Positions 1-7,534 of a stretch of DNA of 64,000 nt are shown here, piece after piece. A program made the position numbers and the translations under genes. Positions within the stretch are counted from its first letter, which is position 1. The number at the start of each line of letters is the position of its first letter. The notes beneath the pieces were generated by a model. That model had not been told where the DNA came from, did not search any database, and saw only the letters and a list, made by a program, of their open reading frames with translations. The DNA is taken from assembly GCA_937141935.1 (NCBI GenBank), contig CAKZQS010000004.1, positions 62,001-126,000 of the forward strand, written 5' to 3'. Source of the DNA: an uncultured Ectothiorhodospiraceae bacterium (GTDB taxonomy: Bacteria; Pseudomonadota; Gammaproteobacteria; Nevskiales; Oceanococcaceae).

Positions 1-1021
1 GCGTCTCCAGGGCCCGACGCCGGTCGCGCAGCGGCCGCGCGCGCAGGTCCTCGCCCTCCTGCTCCAGCAGGTCATAGGCCAGGAAACGCACCGGCACATC
101 GCGGCGCAACGCCGCGCCGGGCTTGCGCCGGTTCAGCCGCCGTTGCAGCGCGGCGAAGGGGGCGACGGCGTCGGCCTCGTTGTCCCAGGCGACGATTTCG
201 CCGTCCAGCACGCAGCCGGGCGGCAGCGCCTGGGCGGCCTGCAGCAGCTCGGGGAAGCTCGCGTCCAGCGGCTCCTCGCCGCGCGACCACAGCGCGGCCT
301 GCGCGCGGTGCAGCAGCTGCGCGCGGATGCCATCCCATTTGTACTCGGCCTGCCAGCGCGTCGCCGGGCCCAGCTCCGCCGCCGCCCCCTCCAGCGCGTG
401 CGCCAGCGCGAAGGGGTAGGGCGCCAGCGTGTCGGCGGGTTGCTCGGCGGCGGCGAGGCGCTCGAGCAGGTCGGCGCTGGGGCGGATGCGGCCCATCATG
501 CGCGCGGCGATCTGCCCGGGCTCGCGGCCCAGCGCGGTGGCCAGCGCCTGGGTCACCGTCTGCCGTGCCACCCCGACGCGAAAGCTGCCGGTCAGCAGCT
601 TGTGAAAGACCAGCCGCTGCTCCTGCGGCATGGCCGCCCACCACTGCTGCAGCAGCGCCTGCTGTGCGGCCGCCTCGGCGCGCGCGAGCTGGGGCAGCCG
701 CTGCTCCATCCAGTGATGCAGCGCGACGTCTTCGGCCCGTGCGGGCGGCGGCAGCAGCAGCGCCAGCGTTTCGGCCAGATCGCCGACATGGTGGTAGCTC
801 TCCTCCAGCAACCACAGCGGCAGGTCGCTGGCCTGGGCCGCGGCTTCGCGCAGCAGTGTGGCGCTGATCGGGCGCCGCGGCCGCTGGCCGCTGAGCACGG
901 CCACGGCATGGGCGGCGTCGCGCGGGTCGGCGCTGTGCAGGTAGTCGACGATGGCGGCGCGCTTGACGCTGCTGCGCGTGGTCGCATCCAGGCGCTGGTA
1001 GAGCGCGGCAAAGGCCTTCAT
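1..1021 (-). CDS. ATP-dependent DNA ligase (3' part missing, runs off the window)
   Basis: Seals nicks in duplex DNA through an enzyme-adenylate intermediate. The visible N-terminal 340 residues hold an alpha-helical DNA-binding domain followed by the adenylation domain, with the nucleotidyl-lysine motif EYKWDG near residue 228; the OB-fold end lies beyond position 1. The ATG at 1019-1021 overlaps the TGA of the upstream exonuclease gene (ATGA), so the two are translationally coupled. Linkage to a metallo-beta-lactamase-fold exonuclease marks the bacterial ligase-associated repair set, which in other genomes also includes a DEXH helicase and the PdeM endonuclease. Those two would be expected downstream, off the window. 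It is a stand-alone ligase, not a LigD fusion as far as visible. Confidence 0.93.
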   Translation of the reverse strand, partial: MKAFAALYQRLDATTRSSVKRAAIVDYLHSADPRDAAHAVAVLSGQRPRRPISATLLREAAAQASDLPLWLLEESYHHVGDLAETLALLLPPPARAEDVALHHWMEQRLPQLARAEAAAQQALLQQWWAAMPQEQRLVFHKLLTGSFRVGVARQTVTQALATALGREPGQIAARMMGRIRPSADLLERLAAAEQPADTLAPYPFALAHALEGAAAELGPATRWQAEYKWDGIRAQLLHRAQAALWSRGEEPLDASFPELLQAAQALPPGCVLDGEIVAWDNEADAVAPFAALQRRLNRRKPGAALRRDVPVRFLAYDLLEQEGEDLRARPLRDRRRALET

Positions 1022-1983
1022 CGTGCGCCCCGCAGGTCGGCGGCCTCGCGGCCGGCCTCGCGCAGGTAGCGCAGCAGCGGCGCGCTGTCGCCGTGGGTCA
1101 GCAGCACCTGCTGCGGGTTCACCTCGTCAATCGTGCGCAGCAGCGACGGCCAGTCGGCGTGATCGGACAGCACAAAGCCCCGGTCCACCGCGCGCCGCCG
1201 GCGTGGGCCGCGCAGCATCATCCAGCCCGAGGCCAGGGCCAGCCGGCGCTTGCGGAAGCGCCGCATCCAGGGGCTGCCGGCGGCACTGGGCGGGGCCAGC
1301 ACCAGCCGGCCCGCCAGCTCGCCTTCGTACTCGCTGAGCGGGCAGGTCGGTGCCAGCGCCACGCCGGCCTCGCGGTACAGCGCCGTCAGCGCCGTCATCG
1401 CACCGTGCAGCAGGATGGACTCGGCGCTGTCGCGCAGGCCATGCAGCACCCGCTGCGCCTTGCCCAGCGCATAGCACAGCAGCACGGCGGTCTCGCCGGC
1501 CGCGGCGCAGTCCTGCCACCAGTCGCGTATCTGCGCATAGACGGTCGCCGGCTCCGGCCAGCGATAGACCGGGTAGCCAAAGGTGACCTCGCTGACAAAG
1601 ACGTCGGCGGGAACGACCTCGAAGGGCGCGCAGGTGCCGTCCGGCTGGCGCTTGTAATCGCCGCTGACCAGCCAGACCTCGCCGCCGGCCTCGATGCGCA
1701 CCTGGGCCGAGCCCAGGATGTGCCCGGCGGGGTGCAGGCTGACGCGCGCGCCGCCCAGGCGCAGCGGTTCGCCATAGTCCAGCGGCCGTCCGTCCAGGGC
1801 GCCAAGCCGGTGTTCAAGCACGGGCCAGCCGGGCGCCGCCGCATGCACGCAACCATGGCCGGCGCGGGCATGGTCGGCGTGCGCGTGGGTGATCAGCGCG
1901 CGGGGGACCGGGCGCAGCGGGTCGATCCAGAAATCGCCGGCGGCGCAATAGAGTCCGGCGGTCCGGGGCTCGAGCAGTGGCAT
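1018..1983 (-). CDS. ligase-associated DNA exonuclease (metallo-beta-lactamase/beta-CASP fold)
   Basis: A 321-residue member of the SNM1/CPSF-like nuclease group that is found paired with bacterial ATP-dependent ligases. It is presumed to process DNA ends before ligation. The metal-binding signature THAHADH is at residues 32-38, HPAGHILGSA follows, and a late DHADW and THGD motif complete the active-site pattern. The ATG at 1981-1983 is chosen because homology begins at MPLLEPRTAG; the reading frame is open further upstream but crosses a terminator hairpin and has no family resemblance. It is first in the ligase operon. A Rho-independent terminator sits only about 20 bases upstream of its start, so expression may depend on read-through or a nearer promoter. 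Confidence 0.92.
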   Translation of the reverse strand: MPLLEPRTAGLYCAAGDFWIDPLRPVPRALITHAHADHARAGHGCVHAAAPGWPVLEHRLGALDGRPLDYGEPLRLGGARVSLHPAGHILGSAQVRIEAGGEVWLVSGDYKRQPDGTCAPFEVVPADVFVSEVTFGYPVYRWPEPATVYAQIRDWWQDCAAAGETAVLLCYALGKAQRVLHGLRDSAESILLHGAMTALTALYREAGVALAPTCPLSEYEGELAGRLVLAPPSAAGSPWMRRFRKRRLALASGWMMLRGPRRRRAVDRGFVLSDHADWPSLLRTIDEVNPQQVLLTHGDSAPLLRYLREAGREAADLRGAR

Positions 1984-2003
1984 GATCCCAGAATCATGAA
2001 CCC

Positions 2004-2050
2004 AAAAAAAAACGGCCGCGGCGGATGAGGAGGGGGGGTCGCCGCGGCCG
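2004..2050 (-). terminator. Rho-independent terminator upstream of the exonuclease gene
   Basis: On the minus strand a perfect 11-bp stem CGGCCGCGGCG / CGCCGCGGCCG (2040-2050 and 2013-2023) is followed by nine T residues (2004-2012). It lies 21 bases before the exonuclease ATG, an unusual place for a terminator, and would end a short transcript from the promoter at 2152-2181. Confidence 0.85.
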
Positions 2051-2145
2051 GGGTGCCGCCAGGGAGGGAGGGGGCGGCTGGTGACGCCAACTTGCGGTTG
2101 GCGTGGGGGAGGGACTCGGGGGTCGGGAGGCTGGCTCTCGACCGT
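2004..2145 (-). ncRNA. candidate C/U-rich small RNA or attenuated leader
   Basis: Read on the minus strand from the predicted start near 2145, the RNA would be about 140 nt with three hairpins. They are an 8-bp stem (2084-2091 with 2097-2104), a 6-bp stem with a CCCTCCCTCCCT loop (2055-2060 with 2073-2078) and a terminator stem (2013-2023 with 2040-2050) whose loop is ACCCCCCCTCCTCATC. The single-stranded stretches are also C/U-rich. Loops of the CCUCC type can pair with Shine-Dalgarno sequences, as known for sX13 in Xanthomonas and the CcsR RNAs of Rhodobacter. No protein is encoded. The alternative reading is a transcription attenuator for the exonuclease-ligase operon. Confidence 0.55.
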
Positions 2146-2151
2146 GGATGA

Positions 2152-2181
2152 AAGATAGCGCACAATATTTGTACAAGTCAA
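2152..2181 (-). promoter_or_regulatory. sigma-70-like promoter for the leader/small RNA
   Basis: Minus-strand -35 TTGACT (2176-2181) and -10 TATCTT (2152-2157) are separated by 18 bases, predicting a start near 2145. The TTTGTACA motif (2168-2175) falls inside the spacer, where MerR-family regulators commonly bind. Confidence 0.5.
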
Positions 2182-2202
2182 GAGTAGACCGATACAAAAT
2201 AT
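2165..2202. promoter_or_regulatory. probable operator of the MerR-type regulator
   Basis: An inverted repeat with arms ATATTTGTAC (2165-2174) and GATACAAAATAT (2191-2202) overlaps the start of the MerR-type gene and the opposite-strand promoter. The core TTTGTACA recurs at 6404-6411 between the DUF2244 and FAD oxidoreductase genes. This fits autoregulation and control of the photolyase cluster; binding by this regulator is inferred. Confidence 0.5.
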
Positions 2203-3184
2203 GGACAACACGCAGGACGCCACAGATTCCAGTTATCGCATCGGAGCCGTCGAGCGCCTGACCGGCATCCCGGCGGTCACGATCCGCATGTGGGAGCGGC
2301 GCTACGGCGCCGTGGAGCCGGAGCGCAGCGCGGGGAACGGGCGCCTGTACAGCCGTGTGCAAGTGGCGCGTCTGACGATGCTCAAGCGCCTGGTCGATGC
2401 GGGGCATGCGATCTCGACGGTGGCGGCGCTCAGCGATGGCGAGCTGAGCCGGCGCATTGGCGACCTTCCCGATTTCCGGCCCGCGCTGGACGGGCCGCTG
2501 GCGGCCTGCGTGATTGGCTCCGGGCTGCAAGGGCGCTGGCCGGAAAGCCCGCAGGATGGCGAGGCCTTTTTGCTGGCCGACTACCCCGACATCGCCACCG
2601 CCCTGGCCGCGACGGGCGAAAGCGTGGATGCGCTGGTCGTGGACCTGCTGCTCATCGGGCCGCGCAGCATCGGCGAGCTGACCCGCCTGCGGGCGCATTT
2701 TTCGGCGACGGTGGTCATCGCGATCTATCACTTCGCCCCCAGCGAACAACTCGCGGCGCTGCATCGCGCGGGTTTTCACACGGTCAGCGCGCCGCTGCGG
2801 GTGGCCGAGTTGCAGCAGATGCTGCCAGCGTTGCTGGGCGCGACGCCGCAGGCCGAGTCCGGCGAGGATAGCCTGGTGGAGTGGCTGGGCGAGCCACCGC
2901 CGGCGCGTCGCTTCACCGCCGCCGAGCTGGCCGAGACCGTGGCGCTGGCGCGCACCGTCCAGTGCGAATGCCCCGAGCACCTGAGCCAGCTGATCACCAA
3001 GCTGGCGGCCTTCGAGGCCTATTCGCAGGATTGCGAATCGCGCACGCCCGCCGACGCCGTGGTGCATACGGTGCTGCACCAGGCCAGCGCCCAGGCACGG
3101 CGGCTGATGGAGGACGCGCTGCAGTACCTGATTACCCACGAGCTGGCCGACGCTGCCGCGGCAGAGCGTGCCAACAACGGCTGA
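2201..3184 (+). CDS. MerR-family transcriptional regulator, photolyase-cluster type
   Basis: A 327-residue DNA-binding regulator. Residues about 11-80 form a MerR winged helix-turn-helix (RIGAVERLTGIPAVTIRMWERRYG), as in the light-responsive LitR/CarH group. The C-terminal 200 residues have an alternating strand/helix pattern like a cobalamin-binding fold, but I see neither the DxHxxG motif nor the conserved His pairs that ligate cobalamin. If it senses light or redox state it must do so differently. No Shine-Dalgarno sequence precedes the ATG and an operator-like repeat runs up to it, so a leaderless message is possible. It converges with the photolyase operon, and its likely targets are that operon, its own promoter and the opposite-strand small RNA. 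Confidence 0.85.
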   Translation: MDNTQDATDSSYRIGAVERLTGIPAVTIRMWERRYGAVEPERSAGNGRLYSRVQVARLTMLKRLVDAGHAISTVAALSDGELSRRIGDLPDFRPALDGPLAACVIGSGLQGRWPESPQDGEAFLLADYPDIATALAATGESVDALVVDLLLIGPRSIGELTRLRAHFSATVVIAIYHFAPSEQLAALHRAGFHTVSAPLRVAELQQMLPALLGATPQAESGEDSLVEWLGEPPPARRFTAAELAETVALARTVQCECPEHLSQLITKLAAFEAYSQDCESRTPADAVVHTVLHQASAQARRLMEDALQYLITHELADAAAAERANNG

Positions 3185-3286
3185 TGACCGGCGGTCGCCG
3201 GGCCCTGCGGCACGGCGCGCGGCGGCCGCCCCGCGCCGGGGTGTGGTGGCCTTCCTGAAGACGCCGCGCCCTTAGTCGCCCGGCCC

Positions 3287-4861
3287 TCAGTCGCCGGGCT
3301 CGGCCTCTCCGCGCAACCGCGCGCGCACCGCCTTGGCCGCCTCGCGGATGCGCCGCCGCTCGGCATCATCCAGCCGCTCCAGGTTCTTGAGCTGCATGCG
3401 CAGCCGCGGGTGGTTGGCAAAGCGCTGGTGGTGGTGCGACAGAAAATCCCAGTACAGCACGGTGTAGGGGCAGGCCTCGTCGCCATGCCGCTGCTTGGGG
3501 TCGTAGGGGCACTGCGCGCAGGCGTTGCTCATGCGCTGGATGTAGGCGCCGCTGGCGATGTAGGGCTTGCTGGCCAGCACCCCGTTGTCGGCGTACTGGC
3601 TCATGCCCAGCGTGTTGGGCAGCTCGACCCATTCCACCGCATCGACGTAGATCGCGTGGTACCACTCGTGCACCTGGCGCGGCTCGACGCGCAGCAGCAG
3701 CGCGAACAGCCCGGTCACCATCAGCCGCTGGATGTGGTGGGCATAGCCCTGCTCCAGCGTCTGCGCCAGCGCGTCGTGCAGGCAGGCCATGTCGGTGTCG
3801 CCGGTCCAGTAGAACGCCGGCAGCGGCTCCTCGTGGCCGAGCGCGTTTTGCTCGCGCCAGTCCGGCATGCGCTGCCAGTACAGGCCGCGCACGAACTCGC
3901 GCCAGCCCAGCACCTGGCGCACAAAGCCCTCGACCGCGGCCAGCGGCGCCGCCCCGTCGGCGTAGGCCGCCAGCGCCTTGTCGACCACCTCGCGCGGGCG
4001 CAGCAGGTGCAGGTTCAGCGCCGCGGCGATGCGGCTGTGGTACAGCCAGGGCTCGCCCAGCCAGATCGCGTCCTGGTACTGGCCAAACAGCGGCAGCCGC
4101 TCGGCGATGAAGTCGCGCAGCGCGGCCAGCGCCTCGCGCCGGGTCACCGGCCAGTCGAAGTCGGCGCACTGCCCCGGGTGCTCGGCGTATTCGCGCTCCA
4201 CCAACGCGATGACCTCCTGGGTGATGGTGTCCGGGCGAAAGCGGCGCGGCTGCGGCAGCTCCTGCGGGCCGTCGCGGCCGAAGCTGTCGCGGTTGTCGGC
4301 GTCGTAGTTCCACTGCCCGCCCTCGGGCTCGCCCTCCGCGTCGATCAGGATCTGCTCGCGCCGGCGCAGCGCGCGGTACCAATACTCCAGCCGCAGCTGC
4401 TTGCGGCCCCGGGCCCAGTCGGCGAATTCGGCCGGGTCGGCATAAAAATGCGGGTCCTCGCGCCAGCGCAGCGGGATGTCGGTCTGCTCGACCCGGGCGC
4501 GTAGCGCGGCATCCAGGTCGTAATCCCCGGGCCGCGTCAGCACGACGGTTTGTGGCGCCAGGCGGTGGAGATCCGCCGCCAGCCAGTCAGCCAGCGCGGC
4601 GTGTTCGCGGGCGTCTTGCGTCTCGCGGTAGTGCACGCGGTGGCCGCGCTCGCGGGCGGCATCGCGGAAGTGCCGCATGGCCGCCAGGAAATAGACCAGG
4701 CGCGCCTTGTGCGACCAGGCGCGGGTCGCCTCGCCGCGGCATTCGCACATCCACAGCGCGTCCTGCCCGGCGTCGTAGTCATCGGGCAGCACGCTGTCCA
4801 GGTCGAGCTGGTCGCCGAGCACGATAATCAGCTGTCGCAGGGGCTCCCCTGGCTTAGCCAC
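3287..4861 (-). CDS. Fe-S cluster cryptochrome/(6-4) photolyase (PhrB/FeS-BCP type)
   Basis: A 524-residue flavoprotein of the bacterial cryptochrome/(6-4) photolyase class, which repairs UV photoproducts using blue light. The N-terminal Rossmann domain begins [13 protein letters not shown]. The four cysteines that bind the [4Fe-4S] cluster in Agrobacterium PhrB have counterparts here: MACLHD, then CAQC, then EACPY. Conserved late motifs ([25 protein letters not shown]) match the family. The GTG at 4859-4861 overlaps the stop codon of the DUF2256 gene and begins just before the homology. The open frame extends upstream only as Ala/Arg-rich shadow. It is last in a four-gene operon with DUF2244, SDR and DUF2256. 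Confidence 0.93.
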   Translation of the reverse strand: MAKPGEPLRQLIIVLGDQLDLDSVLPDDYDAGQDALWMCECRGEATRAWSHKARLVYFLAAMRHFRDAARERGHRVHYRETQDAREHAALADWLAADLHRLAPQTVVLTRPGDYDLDAALRARVEQTDIPLRWREDPHFYADPAEFADWARGRKQLRLEYWYRALRRREQILIDAEGEPEGGQWNYDADNRDSFGRDGPQELPQPRRFRPDTITQEVIALVEREYAEHPGQCADFDWPVTRREALAALRDFIAERLPLFGQYQDAIWLGEPWLYHSRIAAALNLHLLRPREVVDKALAAYADGAAPLAAVEGFVRQVLGWREFVRGLYWQRMPDWREQNALGHEEPLPAFYWTGDTDMACLHDALAQTLEQGYAHHIQRLMVTGLFALLLRVEPRQVHEWYHAIYVDAVEWVELPNTLGMSQYADNGVLASKPYIASGAYIQRMSNACAQCPYDPKQRHGDEACPYTVLYWDFLSHHHQRFANHPRLRMQLKNLERLDDAERRRIREAAKAVRARLRGEAEPGD

Positions 4862-5039
4862 AGGCCATCTCTCTGCCGCTGCCGCCGCGGCCCGTCCCGC
4901 CGCCGCCCGTCTTGCCCCCCTGGCAGCGACGGGAGCAATGGCGCACCGCTTCCCAGTCACGTGCCCATTTGCGCCGCCAGGCGAAGGGCCGGCCGCAGCG
5001 TGCGCAGATCTTTTGCGGCAGGTGGGGTTTGCGGTGCAT
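4854..5039 (-). CDS. DUF2256 small zinc-ribbon-like protein
   Basis: A 61-residue protein with the DUF2256 signature: [19 protein letters not shown], then HCSRRC. The CxxC and CxxxC pairs probably bind a metal. Function is unknown. The family is repeatedly found next to photolyase/cryptochrome genes, as here, where its last codons overlap the photolyase start. The ATG at 5037-5039 is 14 bases after the SDR stop. The C-terminal tail is Gly/Arg-rich and low in complexity. Confidence 0.88.
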   Translation of the reverse strand: MHRKPHLPQKICARCGRPFAWRRKWARDWEAVRHCSRRCQGGKTGGGGTGRGGSGREMACG

Positions 5040-5053
5040 GGCGGGGGCCCGCG

Positions 5054-5803
5054 CTACCAGGGGATGGGCTTGCCGGCCCAGTCCAGGTAGGCGATGCCGG
5101 GTTCGGCCGCCTCGCGCGCTTGCATGACCGCGAGCAGGTGCGCCGCCGATTGCGCGGGGGTTTGCAGGCTGTCGTCCGGCACCGAGTCGCGAAAGGGCGC
5201 CGCCAGCGCCGTGTCGACGGTGCCCGGGTGCAGCAGCGTGACCTGGCAATGCTTGTGGCCGCGTGCCAGCTCGCGCGACAGCGTGACAAAGCCCTGATTC
5301 AGCGCCGCCTTGGCGCAGCGGTAGCTGTACCAGCCGCCCAGGCGGTTGTCGCCGATGCTGCCCACGCGCGCCGACAGCACGGCGATGTGGCTGGCCTCGC
5401 GGCGCGGCAGCAGCGGCAGCAGCGCCTGCACAACCAGCAGCGGGCCCAGCGCGTCGACCGTCATCAGCTCGTGGAAGGCGGCGGCGTCGAGTTCGCGCAG
5501 GCCACGCTCGGGGCGCTGCGCGGCCGTCTGCAGTATGCCGCTGGCAATCAGCAGCCGCGTCAGCGTGGCGTCCGCCGCCGCGAGCCGGGCTTTGACGGCG
5601 GCGGCGAAATCGGCGTACTGCCGCGTGTCGCGCAGGTCCAGGGCGAGGGCGTGCTCGGCGCCTTCGCTGTTTGCCGTCACCGCGCTCTGGGCCCTACGGC
5701 TGCGAAGCAACAGCGTCTTCGGCTCCTGCTCGGCCAGCGCGTCGGCCAGCGCGGCGCCCACGCCGCCATAACCGCCCACGATCAGCGTGGCCTGGCGGCT
5801 CAT
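5054..5803 (-). CDS. SDR-family NAD(P)-dependent oxidoreductase, CsgA-like
   Basis: A 249-residue short-chain dehydrogenase. The cofactor motif is at the N-terminus ([12 protein letters not shown], a GxxGxG variant) and the catalytic Tyr/Lys pair is in [10 protein letters not shown] near residue 163, preceded by the Ser strand (VLSARVGS). The HPGTVDT segment after the active site fits the family. Its ATG overlaps the DUF2244 stop (ATGA), so it is the second gene of the photolyase operon. Related SDRs accompany light-induced photolyase clusters in other Proteobacteria. The substrate is not known. Confidence 0.87.
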   Translation of the reverse strand: MSRQATLIVGGYGGVGAALADALAEQEPKTLLLRSRRAQSAVTANSEGAEHALALDLRDTRQYADFAAAVKARLAAADATLTRLLIASGILQTAAQRPERGLRELDAAAFHELMTVDALGPLLVVQALLPLLPRREASHIAVLSARVGSIGDNRLGGWYSYRCAKAALNQGFVTLSRELARGHKHCQVTLLHPGTVDTALAAPFRDSVPDDSLQTPAQSAAHLLAVMQAREAAEPGIAYLDWAGKPIPW

Positions 5804-6363
5804 GCCGGCGCTCGGGGCCGCGCGGCCTCTTGCTGCGCGGCGCGCAGCCATTGCTGCAAGCGCGCGGCGAAGGCACGACGCTCCTCGACGCCCAGGATGC
5901 GGCCGACCTCGATGTCCTCGCCGGCATAGAGCAGGTGCACCGCGCCCGGGTCCAGCGGCTTTTGCGGCGCCTGGTAGTGCACGCGGGCCCAGGCCACCGG
6001 GCAGCGCAGGCTGCGCTCGGGCCGGCCGTGGCCGGCCTCGAAGTGCAGCTCGTCGGCCTCCACGCGCAGCACCTCGCGGTAGCTGTTGTCGCGCATGGCC
6101 ACGTACAGCCCGGCGCCCAGGCAGGCCATCTCGAGCCCGGCGAAGGGCAGCACCATCCAAAAGCCCAGCAGGGCGAGGCCGCCGGCGATGCCAAAGGACA
6201 CCGCACACATGCCGCCGAAGAGCCACAGGGCGTGGCGCGGCGCCAGCGAGGCGTTCGGGCGCACGACAATAGGCCCGGCGATGGCGCCGGGCGCGCCGTG
6301 GCCAGGCGGCTGCCGGGGCGTATCGGCGGAGCCCGGTTGGGGCTGCGGGGCGGAGTCGGTCAT
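5800..6363 (-). CDS. DUF2244 inner-membrane protein
   Basis: A 187-residue protein with a disordered Pro/Gly-rich N-terminal 30 residues, then the DUF2244 pattern. Two adjacent membrane helices (about residues 46-90, ALWLFGGMCAVSFGIAGG and WMVLPFAGLEMACLGAGLY) are followed by a basic beta-rich cytoplasmic domain (YREVLRVEADELHFEAG). It is the first gene of the operon, whose promoter lies in the 75-base gap to the divergent FAD oxidoreductase. Its function is unknown. Confidence 0.83.
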   Translation of the reverse strand: MTDSAPQPQPGSADTPRQPPGHGAPGAIAGPIVVRPNASLAPRHALWLFGGMCAVSFGIAGGLALLGFWMVLPFAGLEMACLGAGLYVAMRDNSYREVLRVEADELHFEAGHGRPERSLRCPVAWARVHYQAPQKPLDPGAVHLLYAGEDIEVGRILGVEERRAFAARLQQWLRAAQQEAARPRAPA

Positions 6364-6394
6364 GCCTGCATCCTGCAAGGGCCGGGGCAGGCAG

Positions 6395-6413
6395 TGTATA
6401 AAGTTTGTACACA
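6395..6413. promoter_or_regulatory. divergent promoter/operator with TTTGTACA core
   Basis: The gap between the divergent DUF2244 and FAD oxidoreductase genes contains TGTATAAAG followed by TTTGTACACA. TATAAA (6397-6402) can serve as a plus-strand -10 and TATACA as a minus-strand -10. The TTTGTACA core (6404-6411) also occurs at the MerR-type gene (2168-2175), suggesting one regulator for both sites. Confidence 0.5.
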
Positions 6414-6438
6414 TATGGTCCACAGCCCTACCGCGACG

Positions 6439-7458
6439 ATGAGCCCGACCCTGTCCGCCGATACCTTGATTCTGGGCGCCGGCATCGCCGGCCTGCGTGC
6501 CGCACAGCAGCTGCAGGCGGCGGGGGAATCGGTGCTGCTCCTGGATAAGGCGCGCCACCCGGGCGGGCGTTGTGCCACGCGGCGCCTGACCGCCGACCCG
6601 GACAGCCCCAGCTTCGACATCGGTGCGCAATACCTGACCGCGCGTGCGCCCGCCTTTGCCCGCGCGGTGCGCGGCTGGGTGGCGCAGGGGGTCTTGCAAG
6701 GCTGGTCGCCACGGCTGGCGCGGCAGAGCGGCCCCGAGAGTTGGGAGCCCAGCAGCGATGCCACGCCACGCTGGCTGGCGCCCGGGGGCTTTAACCAGTG
6801 GCCACGGGCCTGGGCGGCGCAGTTGCAACGCGAGGGCCTGCGCCTGCATTGCAGCCACCGGGTCCAGGCGTTGGAGCGATTGGCGCGGGGTTGGCGGGTG
6901 CATGGCAGCGGCGCCGCCTACAGCGCCCGCCGGGTGTTGCTGGCGATGCCGCCGGCCCAGGCGGCGGCGCTGCTGATTCCGGTGGCGCCGCAGCTCTGCC
7001 CCAGCCGGCGCCTGGCGCCCTGCCTGACGGCCGTTTACGCGGCGCCGGCCGGGGCGGCCGACTTCGACGCGCTCTTCGGCGATGGCGCGCCGCTGGCCTG
7101 GGCGGCGCGCAGCGGGGCGCGCCCCGGGGCCCGCAACGGCGGGGCGTCGGATTACTGGACGCTGCACGCCGGCGTGGCCCAGAGCCAGCGCCTGGCTGAG
7201 CGCGACCCGCAGGAGGTGGCGGCTGTGCTGGGCGACGCTTTCGCGGCGCTGATCGGGCTGGCGCCGGCGGCGCTGGAGTGCGTGCATGCACGCCACTGGC
7301 GCTACGCGCGGCTGCCGGAAGGTCTGGGTCAGGAGCCGCAGGCGGTCTTCGACGCCGACGCCGGGCTGGGCCTGTGTGGAGACTGGCTGGGTCGCGGCCG
7401 TATTGAGGATGCCTGGCTTTCCGGCGACGCCGCGGCGCAGGCGGTGTTGACCGCCTGA
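6439..7458 (+). CDS. NAD(P)/FAD-dependent oxidoreductase, renalase/amine-oxidase-like
   Basis: A 339-residue flavoprotein with an N-terminal dinucleotide-binding motif (LILGAGIAGLRAAQQL) and the following GGRCATRR segment typical of the renalase-like family. The C-terminal end (GLCGDWLGRGRIEDAWLSG) is the second conserved FAD-contact region. An in-frame ATG at 6415 would add eight residues; the 6439 start is preferred because homology begins at the Rossmann strand. It is transcribed away from the photolyase operon through a shared operator region. Such genes are frequent companions of photolyase clusters. The substrate is unknown. Confidence 0.87.
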   Translation: MSPTLSADTLILGAGIAGLRAAQQLQAAGESVLLLDKARHPGGRCATRRLTADPDSPSFDIGAQYLTARAPAFARAVRGWVAQGVLQGWSPRLARQSGPESWEPSSDATPRWLAPGGFNQWPRAWAAQLQREGLRLHCSHRVQALERLARGWRVHGSGAAYSARRVLLAMPPAQAAALLIPVAPQLCPSRRLAPCLTAVYAAPAGAADFDALFGDGAPLAWAARSGARPGARNGGASDYWTLHAGVAQSQRLAERDPQEVAAVLGDAFAALIGLAPAALECVHARHWRYARLPEGLGQEPQAVFDADAGLGLCGDWLGRGRIEDAWLSGDAAAQAVLTA

Positions 7459-7534
7459 GACCCCGCGCCGCTGAGACGCCGAGCGTCGAGCGTCGAGCGC
7501 CGCAGGCCCGGTTCGCAGCGGCCTTGGGCCGGGG

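Noticed and set aside
1984-2223. 80-residue N-terminal extension of the exonuclease
   Set aside because: It crosses a terminator and promoter and lacks resemblance to the family; the ATG at 1983 fits the homology.
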